Shown: positions 1 to 11,063 of the stretch, piece by piece
How positions within the stretch are numbered: position 1 is the stretch's first letter
Layout of the letters: the number at the start of each line of letters is the position of its first letter
Origin: a virus
Strand: one strand, 5' to 3'
Virus record (IMG/VR): IMGVR_UViG_3300013005_003552
Location: 62,001 to 126,000 of that record
Length of the DNA: 64,000 bases
Translations under genes and position numbers: made by a program
The notes under the pieces: generated by a model
Told to the model about the DNA's origin: nothing
Databases searched by the model: none
What the model saw: the letters and a program-made list of their open reading frames with translations, nothing else

Positions 1-2
1 GT

Positions 3-3000
3 AATCAAACCATTTTAGGCAGCTTGATCATTGACGGCGGACTAAGTGTCAATGGCAACTTTGTTCTAGGCGGCAATGTCACCGTAGATACCATTACCTT
101 TGGTGATGGTAGTAGCATGAACACAGTGGTAAATTTGACACCACTGAACTCTGCTGTGAACGCACTACGAGCCAACCTCACTGCTGCCAATGCAGCGATA
201 CTGATTAATACCAATCGGGTAGCTGCTGCCAATGCTGCAATCACTTTGGCCAATGCTGACATAGTAACTCTATATGCCAATGCAGCTTCACAAAATCTAG
301 CTATCATTTCTCTGCAAGGCGCCAACAGTATTCAATCTGCCAAGTTGGACAGTTTGTTGACTACCAACAATGCACAGACTATTCAGATCAATGAATTACG
401 AGCCAACATCACTGCTGCCAATGCAACCATTGACAGTCATTATGCTATTCATACCAGCAATGCTGCCTCGCAGGCTGTTGCAATTAATTCTCTAAATGCA
501 AATGTGTCAGCTGCCAATGTTGCTATTGCATCCTTAAATGCCAGCAGTGGACTAACGGCTGCCAATGCTGCCATTGCTGCACTTCAAGCCAACATTGCCG
601 CGGCCAATGTTGCTATTATAACTCTTGACTCAGTTACCACAGCCAATGCAATTACGCAGGCCACGCTGTTAAACACCCTCACTGCCAACAGCGTAACTCA
701 GGCACAACAAATTGCCTCTCTCAATGCCAATTTGAGTGCTGCCAATGCACAAATAGCCGCAGCCAATCTTACTATTGCCAATGTGCAGATTGCTGCACTG
801 CGAGCAAATGTAGAGGCGGCAAATGCTGCTATTGCTGCGGTAACAGTGGCCTGGACTGCCAATGCTGCTGCTCAGGCCACTACCCTATCTACCTTGACCA
901 GCAATGCGTCTAGTCAGGCCGTGGCAATCACCAATTTGATTGCCAATGATGTTGTACAACACAATAGTATACAATCATTACAAGCCAATGTTGCTGCGGC
1001 CAATGCGGCAATAGCCAATATAACATTGCCAGACCTGTCAGGTAATGTGATCATGGGCAATGTTCGAGCATACCATGGCAATTTCTCTGTGGTCAGTGGA
1101 ACAATCTTAACCGCAGCACAACCAAACATAACCACAGTCGGCACTCTTGACGACCTAGATGTTGACGGCAACATCACCGCGGATCGCTTGACCTCTAGTC
1201 AAATTTTTGGCCCATTGAGAACTGCATCGCAGCCAAACATCACTGCTGTTGGTAATCTTACCAGCCTCACAGTGGTAGGTAATATTTCATCTGGCAATGT
1301 TTCTGGTGCAACTGGTGCCTTTACTAGTTTGACAGGCACCTTGCTTACACCTGCTCAAACAAACATTACCAGTGTAGGTACTCTTGGAACAATTGCTGTG
1401 AGCGGTAATGCCACAGTGGGCAATTTGAATACTAGTGGTAATGTAAGCGCATTTAGAATGACCGCCAGCGACGGATTTGTTGGTAACATCTTAACCACTG
1501 CGCAAACAGCAATCACTCGTGTTGGTACTTTGGTTAATCTCAGTGTCACTGGCAACACCACAGCAGGTAACTTGACCACCGCTGGCACATTACGAGCAGG
1601 CAATGTTGAAGGCACTGTTCTAACTGCTGCACAACCAAATATTACTACACTGGGCAATTTGACCAATTTGGAAATTGCTGGCAACTTGATAGTGTTTGGT
1701 AATGTCAGCACCATTCAGGCAGCCAATGTAGCATTTGGTAAAGTTTTTACTTCTAACCTAACTGCTCTTACCTTGGTTAGCGACGACATACGCGGACCAA
1801 TAAACACAGGCACTCAGCCCAACATTGTCAGTGTGGGCACACTCAATGGTCTGAATGTAAATGGTCAGGCCAGAGCAGATACTGTAGTCAGCAACAGTAG
1901 TGTCACTGCGGTAACACTGTTGGGTAATCTAGTTGCTACCAATGCTTTTGTAAGCAGCACTTTGTTGGTTGGAAATATAAATGCTAATACTAATATCACA
2001 ACTGGCAATGTAAATGCAGGCAATCTCAATATTACCGGCAACTTGTTCAGCACCGGAACTGGTAGCTATGTACATGCAGACATTGGTGACTTCAGTACTC
2101 TGAATGGTCTATTGTACATCAACTCACAGCCTTACATTACATCAGTTGGTATACTGACAGAACTGCGTGTAAACGGCCCAGTTGAAATATCAGGATCACA
2201 ATTTGTTGCACAAGATTTTTATGTAACAGGCAATTTGTTTGTTAATGGTAATACCACCACAGTCAGTGCTGGAAATGTTACCACATCAGATCTAGATTTA
2301 ACCTTGGCCAATGGCGCAGTGAGTGCCACTGCTGCCCGAGGATCAGGTATTTTAATTGGGCAAGGCGGAGCATTTGGTAATCTTACCATATATGATGGTG
2401 TGTGGACTACTCCAAATGCATTTGCAATTGCAGGCAATGTCAACGCAGGCAATGTCACAGCCACCCAAGGTACATTTAACATAGTTGCAGGTACTCTGCA
2501 AACTGCTGCACAACCTAACATAACCAGTGTGGGAGTATTAAATTCTGTAACAACCTCAGGTGCAATTCTTGGCGCCAATATTGATGTTGTTGGAACTACT
2601 ACTCTTGACCTAAACGCTACCAATGCCAATCTTGGTGTGGTAAGATCTGCATCACATGTTTTTGCACAAGGCAATGTGCTTGGCACCGTTGGAGAATTCA
2701 CTGGCCTAGTGGGTAGTTTACGAACCTCTCTGCAACCAAATATTACACAAATTGGCACACTAGCCAACCTAACCATAACAGGAAACTTAAACACAGGTAA
2801 TGTAAGTGCTGTCACTGGTGCATTTACCGGCCTGGTAGGCACTCTGCTGACACCTGTACAAACTAATATTACATCTGTTGGTACGCTAGGCAATCTTAAT
2901 GTTGCAGGCACAATTACTGCAAATGCGTTTGCTTTTGCTAGCATTGATGCTTCATTTACAATTAGTAACCTTGTTGTAACAGATTTTGGTACTATTAACA

Positions 3001-6000
3001 CGCTTATTGGTAACTCTGCAACATTTGGCAACATCACTGGTACCTTATTGACCAACAGTCAGCCCAATATTACCTCTGTTGGTACACTTGATGCATTGTC
3101 TGTGACTGGCAATGTCAGCACAGGTAATGTAAGCGGTGCCACTGGTACTTTCACTGATGTCACGGTGAGTGATGCATTGGCTGTATTGGGCAATGCCGCT
3201 GTTGGAAATATAACTGCCAGCACTGGAACATTTACAAATGTAGTTGGCACACTGTTAACTAATTCTCAGCCGTTCATAACTGAGATAGGCACACTACCGA
3301 GTTTAACGGTAACCGGAAATATCAGTTCAGGAAACATCAGTGGCAACACAGGATCATTTGCCAATGTAACTACAGTACAACTCAATGCAGACCAAGCTAC
3401 ATTTACTGCGAATGTTAGCACAGGTAATGTGAGTGGCAGCACAGGAACATTTTCAAATATAGTTGGTACACTAGTAACCACAGCTCAGACCAACATTACA
3501 TCAATTGGAAATCTAAGTTCATTGATTGTTACCGGAAATGTAACCAGTGCCAATATTTCAACATTCAAAGGTTCATTCTCACAAGTTGAAGGAACGCTGC
3601 TTACCAATGCACAACCATTCATAACCAGTGTTGGCACTTTGGGTAACCTTACTGTAAGTGGGTTGATAACTGGTAATATAAGTGCAACTCTATTCCAAAA
3701 CGGTTTCTTGACTCAGGCAATTCAACCAAATATCACGCAAGTGGGTCAGTTAAGCAGTCTTACCAGCGCAGGCAATATCACTACATTTGGCTGGGTGATA
3801 AGCCCAATTGTAAAAACAACCAGCATCGAAGGCAGTGTTGTAACACCAAGTCAAACGGCAATTACCACCGTTGGTAATTTGACTAGTTTAGAGGTAGCAA
3901 GCAATATTTCCACCATTGGTAATGTTATAAGCTCTGCAACTGTTTATGCTCAAGATGTTGTGGTTGGCAACAATATCAGTGCAAATAGTATCACTGTAGC
4001 AGCAGGCAACATTGTGGTTAGCAACGCCATTGTCAATAACAGCATCACTGTCGCTGGTAATGTGCTAGCAGGCAACATCAATGCCAATTCTACATTGACC
4101 ACAACCAATTTGACTGTGAATGGTGTTGGTGTAATTGTTGGCAATACATCAATTGGTAATCTAGAAATCAACAACAACCTTGTGGTGTCAAACGGCAATG
4201 TTGTTGCGCTTGCTGCAAACTTATTTGTTAGTGCAGCTAATATCACTTCTAACCTAACTGCTAATGTTGTTCGCATTACTAGCACTACTGACAGTTTTTC
4301 TCCTCTAGAAGGTGCATTACTTGTGGCCGGTGGTGTTGGTATTGGCGCTAACATTGCAGTGTTAGGCAATGTTATTTCTAATGAAAGCGGTTACTTTGCA
4401 AGCAATTTGTTTACATTTGGAAATGCTCATATAGGTGGAGACATCTATTTCAACAGCTCTCAAACCAGTGTAGACTTCAAGAGCAATGTTGGTAATATCA
4501 GTCTTTTCTCTAGTAATGTAACAGTGATTGAGATTGGTGGTGAAGCAACCACGGTCAACATAGGTGCATTAAGCGGATTTGGTAACACCACAATTCGAAA
4601 TGATCTGACTGTAAATGGCGGATTGTTCCTGACAGGTGGTTGGGGCGAAGTTGGAATTGGTAATGTTTACATCAACCACGATTTAACAGTTGCTAATGAT
4701 TTGTTTGCAAACAGTCTATTGGCCAATGGCAGCATAACAGCCAATGGCAGCGGGACATTCAATGGCAGCATAACAGCCAATGGAGATATTACAGGCACAG
4801 GTAATATCACAGCCAATGGAAGTTTAACTGGTATAACCAGTATTACTGCATTGAGCGCAAGCATTGCCAACAGTGTGGTAATTGGCGATAGGTTAGTGTT
4901 AGGCAACACATTTGCCAATGCTCACACAATTGGTAATGCAAACATAAACAGTGGTGCTTTACAAGTTCGTGGCGGCGCCAGTTTCCAAAGTAATGTTATC
5001 ATTGGCAAGGCAGTATGGGACACCGATCCTGTTCGCAGCACTAGATCAGAATGGGCTGGGTTGGCTAGCAATGCCAATGTGTATATCAACAGTACAACTC
5101 CAACCTTTAACTCCAACACTGGTGCTCTGCGTGTGTTAGGCGGCATTAGCACTGCTGGTAATCTTTGGGTCAATGGTGATGCTACTATTGTTGGTAATGT
5201 TAACTTTACAGCATTCTTGGCAGCATCTATTAACAACACTCCGATTGGTAATGCAACACCAAGTTCTGGTGTGTTTACTACCATCGGAATGGGCAATGTC
5301 AGACCTGCCAAACGACCAACTATGAATTTTGACTTTGGTAATAGTTCAGAATTACCAATGATATTAACTTTCAGCAGAACTAGCACAGCTACCTACTTTA
5401 CAAAAACTGGTATATTGAAACTAGCATTTGCCGAAGAACCAAGATTTACACATGACCCAAGCAACCTTACGCCCATGGGGATCATGATTGAAGAAAGCCG
5501 ACAGAACCTGCTGCGCGAAAGCAACAGTTTTGCCAATAGCACTGTGTATTTTACTCTTAACGGCAATGTAGACACTGTGAGCAATGCAACAACCAGTCCT
5601 GATAGTTTATACAACGCATTCAAGATCACTGGCGATACCAGCAACAGCATACACGGTATCTATCAAGATGCCACATATCACCCCACATTAGGCATTGGGC
5701 AAGAGGTTGTTGCCAGTGCATTTGTCAAGGCAGCTGAACTAGACCAAGCTACATTAATTTTTGAGAACGAAGGTTCTCCAACAATATTTGATTTGACCAA
5801 TGGCACCGTAGACACCGAAGGCCCAAGTTATAGAAGCAGTATTCAAACTCTAGCCAATGGTTGGTATAGAATTCAAAGCACAGTGACCAAGACCAATACC
5901 AGCGGCAATATATTGCTGGCGCTGGCAGACAGTGGATCTGAACAGTTTTGGGCCAATGGACAAGGCATTTATGGATTTGGATTGCAAATGGAACTTGGTG

Positions 6001-6590
6001 ATTTTGCAACCAGTTATGTTCCGACTACCACGGTGGCCAATACAAGAAGTGCAGATAGTTTGACTGTGAACAATTTTGATTTTGCTAGACTGTATGATTA
6101 TAGTGCCAGCACTGTGTTTGTCGATGCAGCACTAGACTACCGTCCAACCACTGCTGTAAATAACAATCGTCGCAGTACATTTGTAAGTTTTAACGATGGT
6201 ACTGTAAACAATAGAATAACAGTGTTGGCAGAAAACAAAAATGCACCAGTGGATCGCACAGCCAATTTAATAATTTACTCCGGTGGTGTGTTGCAAACCA
6301 ACACAAGTATATTGACCGCAAATGTGGCAACTGCTAACCTTAATACTGGCACAGACAAAATAGCGGTTTATTTCAAGAAAAACATGATAGGCCGAGCGTT
6401 CAACAACATTGCCAATGTTTTTGTAACCACCGGCAATATTCCTCAATCAGTTTCGCGTATTGAATTTGGTACAGGCCCAGGAACTGATTCATTGAACGGC
6501 ACAATTCGTAAGATACAGATTTATCCTGGCATCGTTGACGGCAACGAATTACGCACACTATCCATCAACAAGTCAGAAGGAACATTCTAA
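3..6590 (+). CDS. Giant repetitive tail-fibre protein, 5' end outside window
   Basis: The reading frame is open from the first bases (no stop before the TTG at 24), so the gene very probably begins upstream and about 2195 residues are visible. The first ~330 residues are Ala/Asn-rich with recurring AANAAI and SLNAN units, likely an elongated coiled coil or beta-helical shaft. Next come 16 copies of a module of roughly 35-60 residues with the core Q-P/T-N-I-T-x-V-G-x-L, then a few G-A-L-x-V-x-G-G-V-G-I units. The last ~430 residues start with the phage-fibre signature PRFTHDP...GIMIEESRQNLL and look like a beta-sandwich receptor-binding or carbohydrate-binding tip. It presumably forms a trimeric virion fibre; that role is inferred from composition and from neighbouring fibre genes. 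Its stop codon overlaps the next start by one base. Confidence 0.8.
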   Translation, partial: NQTILGSLIIDGGLSVNGNFVLGGNVTVDTITFGDGSSMNTVVNLTPLNSAVNALRANLTAANAAILINTNRVAAANAAITLANADIVTLYANAASQNLAIISLQGANSIQSAKLDSLLTTNNAQTIQINELRANITAANATIDSHYAIHTSNAASQAVAINSLNANVSAANVAIASLNASSGLTAANAAIAALQANIAAANVAIITLDSVTTANAITQATLLNTLTANSVTQAQQIASLNANLSAANAQIAAANLTIANVQIAALRANVEAANAAIAAVTVAWTANAAAQATTLSTLTSNASSQAVAITNLIANDVVQHNSIQSLQANVAAANAAIANITLPDLSGNVIMGNVRAYHGNFSVVSGTILTAAQPNITTVGTLDDLDVDGNITADRLTSSQIFGPLRTASQPNITAVGNLTSLTVVGNISSGNVSGATGAFTSLTGTLLTPAQTNITSVGTLGTIAVSGNATVGNLNTSGNVSAFRMTASDGFVGNILTTAQTAITRVGTLVNLSVTGNTTAGNLTTAGTLRAGNVEGTVLTAAQPNITTLGNLTNLEIAGNLIVFGNVSTIQAANVAFGKVFTSNLTALTLVSDDIRGPINTGTQPNIVSVGTLNGLNVNGQARADTVVSNSSVTAVTLLGNLVATNAFVSSTLLVGNINANTNITTGNVNAGNLNITGNLFSTGTGSYVHADIGDFSTLNGLLYINSQPYITSVGILTELRVNGPVEISGSQFVAQDFYVTGNLFVNGNTTTVSAGNVTTSDLDLTLANGAVSATAARGSGILIGQGGAFGNLTIYDGVWTTPNAFAIAGNVNAGNVTATQGTFNIVAGTLQTAAQPNITSVGVLNSVTTSGAILGANIDVVGTTTLDLNATNANLGVVRSASHVFAQGNVLGTVGEFTGLVGSLRTSLQPNITQIGTLANLTITGNLNTGNVSAVTGAFTGLVGTLLTPVQTNITSVGTLGNLNVAGTITANAFAFASIDASFTISNLVVTDFGTINTLIGNSATFGNITGTLLTNSQPNITSVGTLDALSVTGNVSTGNVSGATGTFTDVTVSDALAVLGNAAVGNITASTGTFTNVVGTLLTNSQPFITEIGTLPSLTVTGNISSGNISGNTGSFANVTTVQLNADQATFTANVSTGNVSGSTGTFSNIVGTLVTTAQTNITSIGNLSSLIVTGNVTSANISTFKGSFSQVEGTLLTNAQPFITSVGTLGNLTVSGLITGNISATLFQNGFLTQAIQPNITQVGQLSSLTSAGNITTFGWVISPIVKTTSIEGSVVTPSQTAITTVGNLTSLEVASNISTIGNVISSATVYAQDVVVGNNISANSITVAAGNIVVSNAIVNNSITVAGNVLAGNINANSTLTTTNLTVNGVGVIVGNTSIGNLEINNNLVVSNGNVVALAANLFVSAANITSNLTANVVRITSTTDSFSPLEGALLVAGGVGIGANIAVLGNVISNESGYFASNLFTFGNAHIGGDIYFNSSQTSVDFKSNVGNISLFSSNVTVIEIGGEATTVNIGALSGFGNTTIRNDLTVNGGLFLTGGWGEVGIGNVYINHDLTVANDLFANSLLANGSITANGSGTFNGSITANGDITGTGNITANGSLTGITSITALSASIANSVVIGDRLVLGNTFANAHTIGNANINSGALQVRGGASFQSNVIIGKAVWDTDPVRSTRSEWAGLASNANVYINSTTPTFNSNTGALRVLGGISTAGNLWVNGDATIVGNVNFTAFLAASINNTPIGNATPSSGVFTTIGMGNVRPAKRPTMNFDFGNSSELPMILTFSRTSTATYFTKTGILKLAFAEEPRFTHDPSNLTPMGIMIEESRQNLLRESNSFANSTVYFTLNGNVDTVSNATTSPDSLYNAFKITGDTSNSIHGIYQDATYHPTLGIGQEVVASAFVKAAELDQATLIFENEGSPTIFDLTNGTVDTEGPSYRSSIQTLANGWYRIQSTVTKTNTSGNILLALADSGSEQFWANGQGIYGFGLQMELGDFATSYVPTTTVANTRSADSLTVNNFDFARLYDYSASTVFVDAALDYRPTTAVNNNRRSTFVSFNDGTVNNRITVLAENKNAPVDRTANLIIYSGGVLQTNTSILTANVATANLNTGTDKIAVYFKKNMIGRAFNNIANVFVTTGNIPQSVSRIEFGTGPGTDSLNGTIRKIQIYPGIVDGNELRTLSINKSEGTF
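4725..4783 (+). repeat. 23-nt direct repeat inside the fibre gene
   Basis: A 23-nt sequence starting AATGGCAGCATAACAG occurs identically at 4725-4747 and 4761-4783, a period of 36 nt (12 codons). It encodes N-G-S-I-T-A-N-G units. Nucleotide-level identity, not only protein similarity, points to recent duplication or slippage. Confidence 0.85.
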
Positions 6591-7000
6591 TGGCAATCAA
6601 TATCATAGGTAACGCCCCAAACCAGATCCCAACAAATGCAGATTTGGGTTCTTTGGCATTTGAAGATCATGATCCATATGTTGATAACCGTAGTGTCCGA
6701 CGAACCGTGGCTGCTGCAACAACTACTGTGCTTGATCGTTTTTCCGTAGACAGATTTAGAACTGTAAAATATGTTGTACAGGCAACTTACAGCACATTTG
6801 TATTTGCCAGTGAAATCCTGCTTACTCATGACAGCAACTCTGTGTATTACACCGAATATGCTAGACTGAGTAATCAACCCAGTCTTTTGCTGGCAACTTT
6901 TGACGCAGTTATTGTGGGCACACAGGTTAACTTTAGATTCACTAACAATGTTGGCACCAATGTGGAAATCACTGTTACCAGAGCTGCATTTACAAGTTGA
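6590..7000 (+). CDS. Small probable virion protein of the fibre block
   Basis: 136 residues with no family recognised. It starts on the last base of the fibre stop codon (TAATG), so it is probably translationally coupled to it. The N-terminus (AINIIGNAPNQIPTNADLGSLAF) resembles the starts of small phage fibre-associated proteins. The rest is beta-strand-like, with no signal peptide, membrane segment or cysteine cluster. Position between two fibre genes suggests a structural or fibre-attachment role; this is inference only. Confidence 0.6.
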   Translation: MAINIIGNAPNQIPTNADLGSLAFEDHDPYVDNRSVRRTVAAATTTVLDRFSVDRFRTVKYVVQATYSTFVFASEILLTHDSNSVYYTEYARLSNQPSLLLATFDAVIVGTQVNFRFTNNVGTNVEITVTRAAFTS

Positions 7001-7013
7001 CCAGAGTCGCACG

Positions 7014-7021
7014 AATAAATA
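7014..7021 (+). promoter_or_regulatory. T4-late-like promoter octamer AATAAATA
   Basis: AATAAATA in the 39-nt gap, 18 nt before the ATG at 7040; one mismatch to the T4 late consensus TATAAATA. Confidence 0.5.
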
Positions 7022-7039
7022 TGACAAATAGGATTACAA

Positions 7040-7924
7040 ATGGCAATTTCTGAAATTAATGTTGGCGCAATACCCAATGATGGCACCGGGGATAGTATTC
7101 GCGATGCTTTCATCAAGGCCAACGATAACTTCACATTTTTAGATGAAGCTAGACAAAATTTAGTCACTGGTAATCTCACGGCGTCAGGAAACATTTCACT
7201 CACAGCAGTGCAACCCAGTTATCTCAGTGGTACTTTTTTCCTAAATGGTGTGCAGATAGCCACAGTGGGGACATTGTTCTCTGGTGGTGCTGTTGCCAAC
7301 CCAACCACATTTCAATCCACCACACCCAGCTCCAGTAATATTACAGGTGCAGTGGTAATTGCCGGCGGCCTGGGCGTTGGCGGTTCTGCCTATACCAGTG
7401 AGCTGTTTGCAAGAAGCTTTACCAGCGAAACCAGCATTGCCGGTGCTACACTTACCATTGGTGGTTTAACTCAGTTGCAAGCTGGTGTAGAAACCGGCAA
7501 TGTCACTACCACAGGATTCAACACCACCAGCGGCAATATCACAGGTGCAAATGTTGCAGGCTTCAAAGGATCATATACACAGCTTACTGGCACACTGTTG
7601 ACCAATGCTCAACCTCATGTGACCAGTGTTGGTAGTTTGACCACACTCAGTGTGGTTGGAAATATTACAGCGTCTAACCTTACGCTCACCTGGGGAAACT
7701 TAACGGCTGCTAATGCGTCGTTGTCTGGCAAATTAACCACAGCTAATCTCTTGGTAACTGCCAACACAACAATTCAGGCTAATCTCACAGCAGGAAATGT
7801 TATCTCAGGTATAGGCACATTTGGTAACTTGACGGTGACAACGATTCCTACACCAAAAAGCGTAACTACCAAAGAATATGTAACGGCAACCGTAGTGGGG
7901 TTCGCCATTGGATTAGGATCATAA
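7040..7924 (+). CDS. Tail-fibre protein, short modular
   Basis: 294 residues. The N-terminus (INVGAIPNDGTGDSIRDAFIKANDNF) is an attachment-domain signature often found at the start of myovirus fibre proteins. It also carries one G-A-V-V-I-A-G-G-L-G-V-G-G unit (about residues 103-115) and one full Q-P-H-V-T-S-V-G-S-L module (about 196-205), the same units that are amplified in the neighbouring giant fibres. The C-terminus (PTPKSVTTKEYVTA) resembles fibre ends. It is probably a separate fibre or connector made from shared modules. A late-type octamer lies 18 nt upstream. Confidence 0.7.
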   Translation: MAISEINVGAIPNDGTGDSIRDAFIKANDNFTFLDEARQNLVTGNLTASGNISLTAVQPSYLSGTFFLNGVQIATVGTLFSGGAVANPTTFQSTTPSSSNITGAVVIAGGLGVGGSAYTSELFARSFTSETSIAGATLTIGGLTQLQAGVETGNVTTTGFNTTSGNITGANVAGFKGSYTQLTGTLLTNAQPHVTSVGSLTTLSVVGNITASNLTLTWGNLTAANASLSGKLTTANLLVTANTTIQANLTAGNVISGIGTFGNLTVTTIPTPKSVTTKEYVTATVVGFAIGLGS

Positions 7925-7940
7925 TCGGAGTAATTTCTAA

Positions 7941-10900
7941 ATGGCAAAAAGACAAGTTCGAAAATATTTATTTGTACCAGGCGGCGTGGGTGCAGGACGC
8001 AGTGGTGGTGACGGGTTCAGCGGTTATATCGCGGTTGAAGGAAAACAGGATCTGTTCAAACTGCTGCTGATCACAAATGTCACTCGTGGAGTAATCTATT
8101 ATAACTTTGCTGACACACAAAACACAGGCGCAACTGTAACCTATAGGCCCGGTGGTATCAAAACCAACGATGCTGACAACACCGTGGTAACTTATGATAA
8201 CATACCTGCAGGCACAGGCACGGTTGGTACTGCATTACTACAAAATGCCATTACACTAGGCGAAACCTATATCTATATAACTGATATTGATACCAGCACA
8301 CACAACCCCAGCGATGAGATTAGTATTTTCATTGAAGAACAATACCAATTGGTACGAACCTGGAATGACTTTGGCACAGACGCCATTGAACGCCAGCGTG
8401 TGGCCAATCCTCAATCACAGATTGACGCTGACTTTGAATATGGTTTACAAGGTACCAAATGGCAAGGCTTTGAAACAGTAAACGCATATCCCAGCGTTTA
8501 TGAATTACCAGGTGCTGAACTGCCAGTTACTGCTGTGGAAACAAATGGTAGCAATCCAAGTTTAGTTACTGTGACATCTGTATTTCATGGACTAGTAGTA
8601 AACGATGCATTTACTTTACAGCAACTGGATGTGAATGCTCCTGGATTCACACGAGGTCAAGGAACTTCACTAGTATACTCTGTTACAGCCAACACGTTTA
8701 CATACTTTGCCAAAGGAGAGATCACTTCGTTCTGGGCAGGTACCAACAACAGTATTATTAGTCCTAGAACAATTGTGCGCAAAGGCGGTTTTTATTCTGG
8801 TGCTGATCTACCTGTTATTCAATTCAACAGCAACGGCGCAACTCCTAGTAGTATCACTATACATTTCAGTTCGCCGCATGGGTTCACGCCCGGTATGCCT
8901 TTAATGATTGGTGCAAATTCAACAGTTAGTGCTGGACAATTTGCTAATTTACCGGGCGGGTATTATGCCAACAGCATACCTACAGCTTATCAAGTAGAAT
9001 TTGCCGCTCGTGGACAAGTTATAACAGGGGGCAATATTGCTCCTGATACAAATACAAACCAGTTTAGAGTGTACACTCGCAATGACGGATTTTTCCTACA
9101 TAGACCAGGTGACGGCGGTGTATTACTTGGAACTGCCAGTGCTGTACATGGTGCGGCTGCAACTCGCCAAAGTAAAAAATATTTCCGATATCAGTCTGGT
9201 AAAGGATTTTTGTACACCACCGGTGTGCTGTTTGCTCCCAACTATGATGTAACAGATGTTCAGTCCAGTGGGGTTGGCATAGGCTCAACAATTACCATTG
9301 AGACTGCGGTACCGCATGGATGTCAAATTGGTGCAGTAATTAGACTACAAGGTATCGCTACCGGTGGTTACAATGCTCAATACACTGTGATTGCAGTGGA
9401 CAGCGATGTACAACTTAAGGTTATTGCGGTGCAATTGCTGGACAGTACTGAGGGCGATTTGAGCAAGGTGCCAAAACTCTATATGTTTAGATGGCATGGC
9501 TCAGTGATTAGAACAGGCCCGCATGATGATGCCAATGGCATGTTCTTGGAATATGACGGAAGTCAATTTAACGCAGTCAAGCGAACAAGCACACTTCAGC
9601 TGGCAGGTACTGCTACCTTTACTGTGGGGTCAAATACCATTTATGGTGCAAATACTCTGTGGGGCCAACAGCTTAAAATTGGCGACCGTGTGGTAATTAA
9701 AGGCATGGTCCACAAAGTAAACTTTATCACCACCGGCACAGAAATTTCAGTGACTCCGGATTTTAGAGGCAGTGTTACTTCAGACGGCAACTACATGTAC
9801 AAGGTGGAAGAAGTTCGAATAAAGCAAGAAGATTTTAATTACGACACTGTGGATGGCAGTGGGTCAAGTGGTTATAAATTTGATCCAAATCACATGCAAA
9901 TGATTGGTATTCAGTTTACATGGTATGGCGCAGGTTTTATGGACTTCATGATTCGTGGCACCGATGCAAACTTTATTATCATGCATCGTATGAAGCAAAA
10001 CAACATTAATGTTACCGCATCCATGCGCAGTGCCAACTTGCCAGTGCGCTATGAGGTTAATAATGAAGGTGCCGCAGGTGTAACTGCACTAAAAACAAGT
10101 GTTTTAGGAGCTTCTATAACAGCTACCATGGCTGTGGAAAATGCAGACTTCTTCCCAGACAGTGGTTTTGTGTACATGAACTATGAATTAATAAAGTATA
10201 ATTCGATTTCTCGTAACGACATACCGTGGCCAACATTGAACAGCCTAACTAGATGTGCCGGTGCCAATGTGTTCTTGGGAGGCGCATATAGAACTATTCA
10301 TGGCCGTCCAGTGCCGCAGAGTCACGGCGAAGGATCCGGCGTTGAGCTGGTTAGTCTAGTAGCAAGTCCAAACATGAGCCACTGGGGTAGTTCATATATC
10401 ATGGATGGCGGGTTTGATCTTGACCGGGGTTATGCGTTCTCATATTCACAAACGCCGACTCCAGTATACAGTAATCTTCAGGCATACTTTGGTATTAGAC
10501 TAGCACCAAGTGCAAGTAATGGATTGACCGGAGATCTAGGAGTAAAAGAACTGCTCAATCGAGCTCAGCTGTTACTGCAAGACATTGATGTTACTGTGGG
10601 CAATGTACAAGTAGCAGTAGGAGCAGGAGATGCACCAGGCCTGGCTAGAGTCCAAACTGGAGCTAACACCAGCATATTAGTTCAGGGTATTCTTAACCCT
10701 GCAAACTACAGCGAAAACGAAACCTGGACATCTTTGAATGCCACAACATATGGTAATCAGCCGAGTTTTACACAAATAGCAACAATTCCAACTTTTGCCC
10801 CTACTACAGGAAATGCAGCGATAGCAGGTGAAAAAATATTTGAATTTGTGTCTAGCCCCGGGCAGTCGAATCAATTGGATTTGAGCGGAATTAAAGAATT

Positions 10901-11051
10901 GACTCAAAGTGCCATTGGTGGGCGCGGTACATTCCCAAATGGATCAGACACACTGTATATTAATATGGCGCTATATCCAACTGATAGCACAGGCGACCGC
11001 ATTATTGGCAATGTAAGTGCAACGCTTCGTTGGAACGAAGCACAGGCCTAA
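7941..11051 (+). CDS. Large virion structural / fibre protein
   Basis: 1036 residues with no clear domain assignment. It starts MAKRQVRKYLFVPGGVGAG and is rich in beta-strand-forming residues, Gly, Asn and Thr, with almost no cysteine. Repeated V-T-x-x-x-x-H-G-L/F/C patterns (for example SVFHGLVVNDAF, SSPHGFTPGMPL, AVPHGCQIGAVI) look like small beta-roll domains repeated at least three times, near residues 210, 308 and 453. Its size, composition and place in the fibre block suggest a tail-fibre or baseplate-associated protein. It is separated from the previous gene by 16 nt and followed by a 41-nt gap holding a late-type promoter. Confidence 0.6.
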   Translation: MAKRQVRKYLFVPGGVGAGRSGGDGFSGYIAVEGKQDLFKLLLITNVTRGVIYYNFADTQNTGATVTYRPGGIKTNDADNTVVTYDNIPAGTGTVGTALLQNAITLGETYIYITDIDTSTHNPSDEISIFIEEQYQLVRTWNDFGTDAIERQRVANPQSQIDADFEYGLQGTKWQGFETVNAYPSVYELPGAELPVTAVETNGSNPSLVTVTSVFHGLVVNDAFTLQQLDVNAPGFTRGQGTSLVYSVTANTFTYFAKGEITSFWAGTNNSIISPRTIVRKGGFYSGADLPVIQFNSNGATPSSITIHFSSPHGFTPGMPLMIGANSTVSAGQFANLPGGYYANSIPTAYQVEFAARGQVITGGNIAPDTNTNQFRVYTRNDGFFLHRPGDGGVLLGTASAVHGAAATRQSKKYFRYQSGKGFLYTTGVLFAPNYDVTDVQSSGVGIGSTITIETAVPHGCQIGAVIRLQGIATGGYNAQYTVIAVDSDVQLKVIAVQLLDSTEGDLSKVPKLYMFRWHGSVIRTGPHDDANGMFLEYDGSQFNAVKRTSTLQLAGTATFTVGSNTIYGANTLWGQQLKIGDRVVIKGMVHKVNFITTGTEISVTPDFRGSVTSDGNYMYKVEEVRIKQEDFNYDTVDGSGSSGYKFDPNHMQMIGIQFTWYGAGFMDFMIRGTDANFIIMHRMKQNNINVTASMRSANLPVRYEVNNEGAAGVTALKTSVLGASITATMAVENADFFPDSGFVYMNYELIKYNSISRNDIPWPTLNSLTRCAGANVFLGGAYRTIHGRPVPQSHGEGSGVELVSLVASPNMSHWGSSYIMDGGFDLDRGYAFSYSQTPTPVYSNLQAYFGIRLAPSASNGLTGDLGVKELLNRAQLLLQDIDVTVGNVQVAVGAGDAPGLARVQTGANTSILVQGILNPANYSENETWTSLNATTYGNQPSFTQIATIPTFAPTTGNAAIAGEKIFEFVSSPGQSNQLDLSGIKELTQSAIGGRGTFPNGSDTLYINMALYPTDSTGDRIIGNVSATLRWNEAQA

Positions 11052-11063
11052 TCCAGTTTTGCA

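Noticed and set aside
2219-3055. 278-aa minus-strand reading frame inside the first fibre gene
   Set aside because: Val/Leu/Pro/Thr-rich translation of the complement of the repeats; no start context, and the + strand frame is clearly coding. Other long minus frames in 1-20 kb are rejected for the same reason.
24-6590. CRISPR-like or other non-coding repeats
   Set aside because: Spacing varies and follows codon periodicity of protein modules; no constant short repeat with unique spacers.
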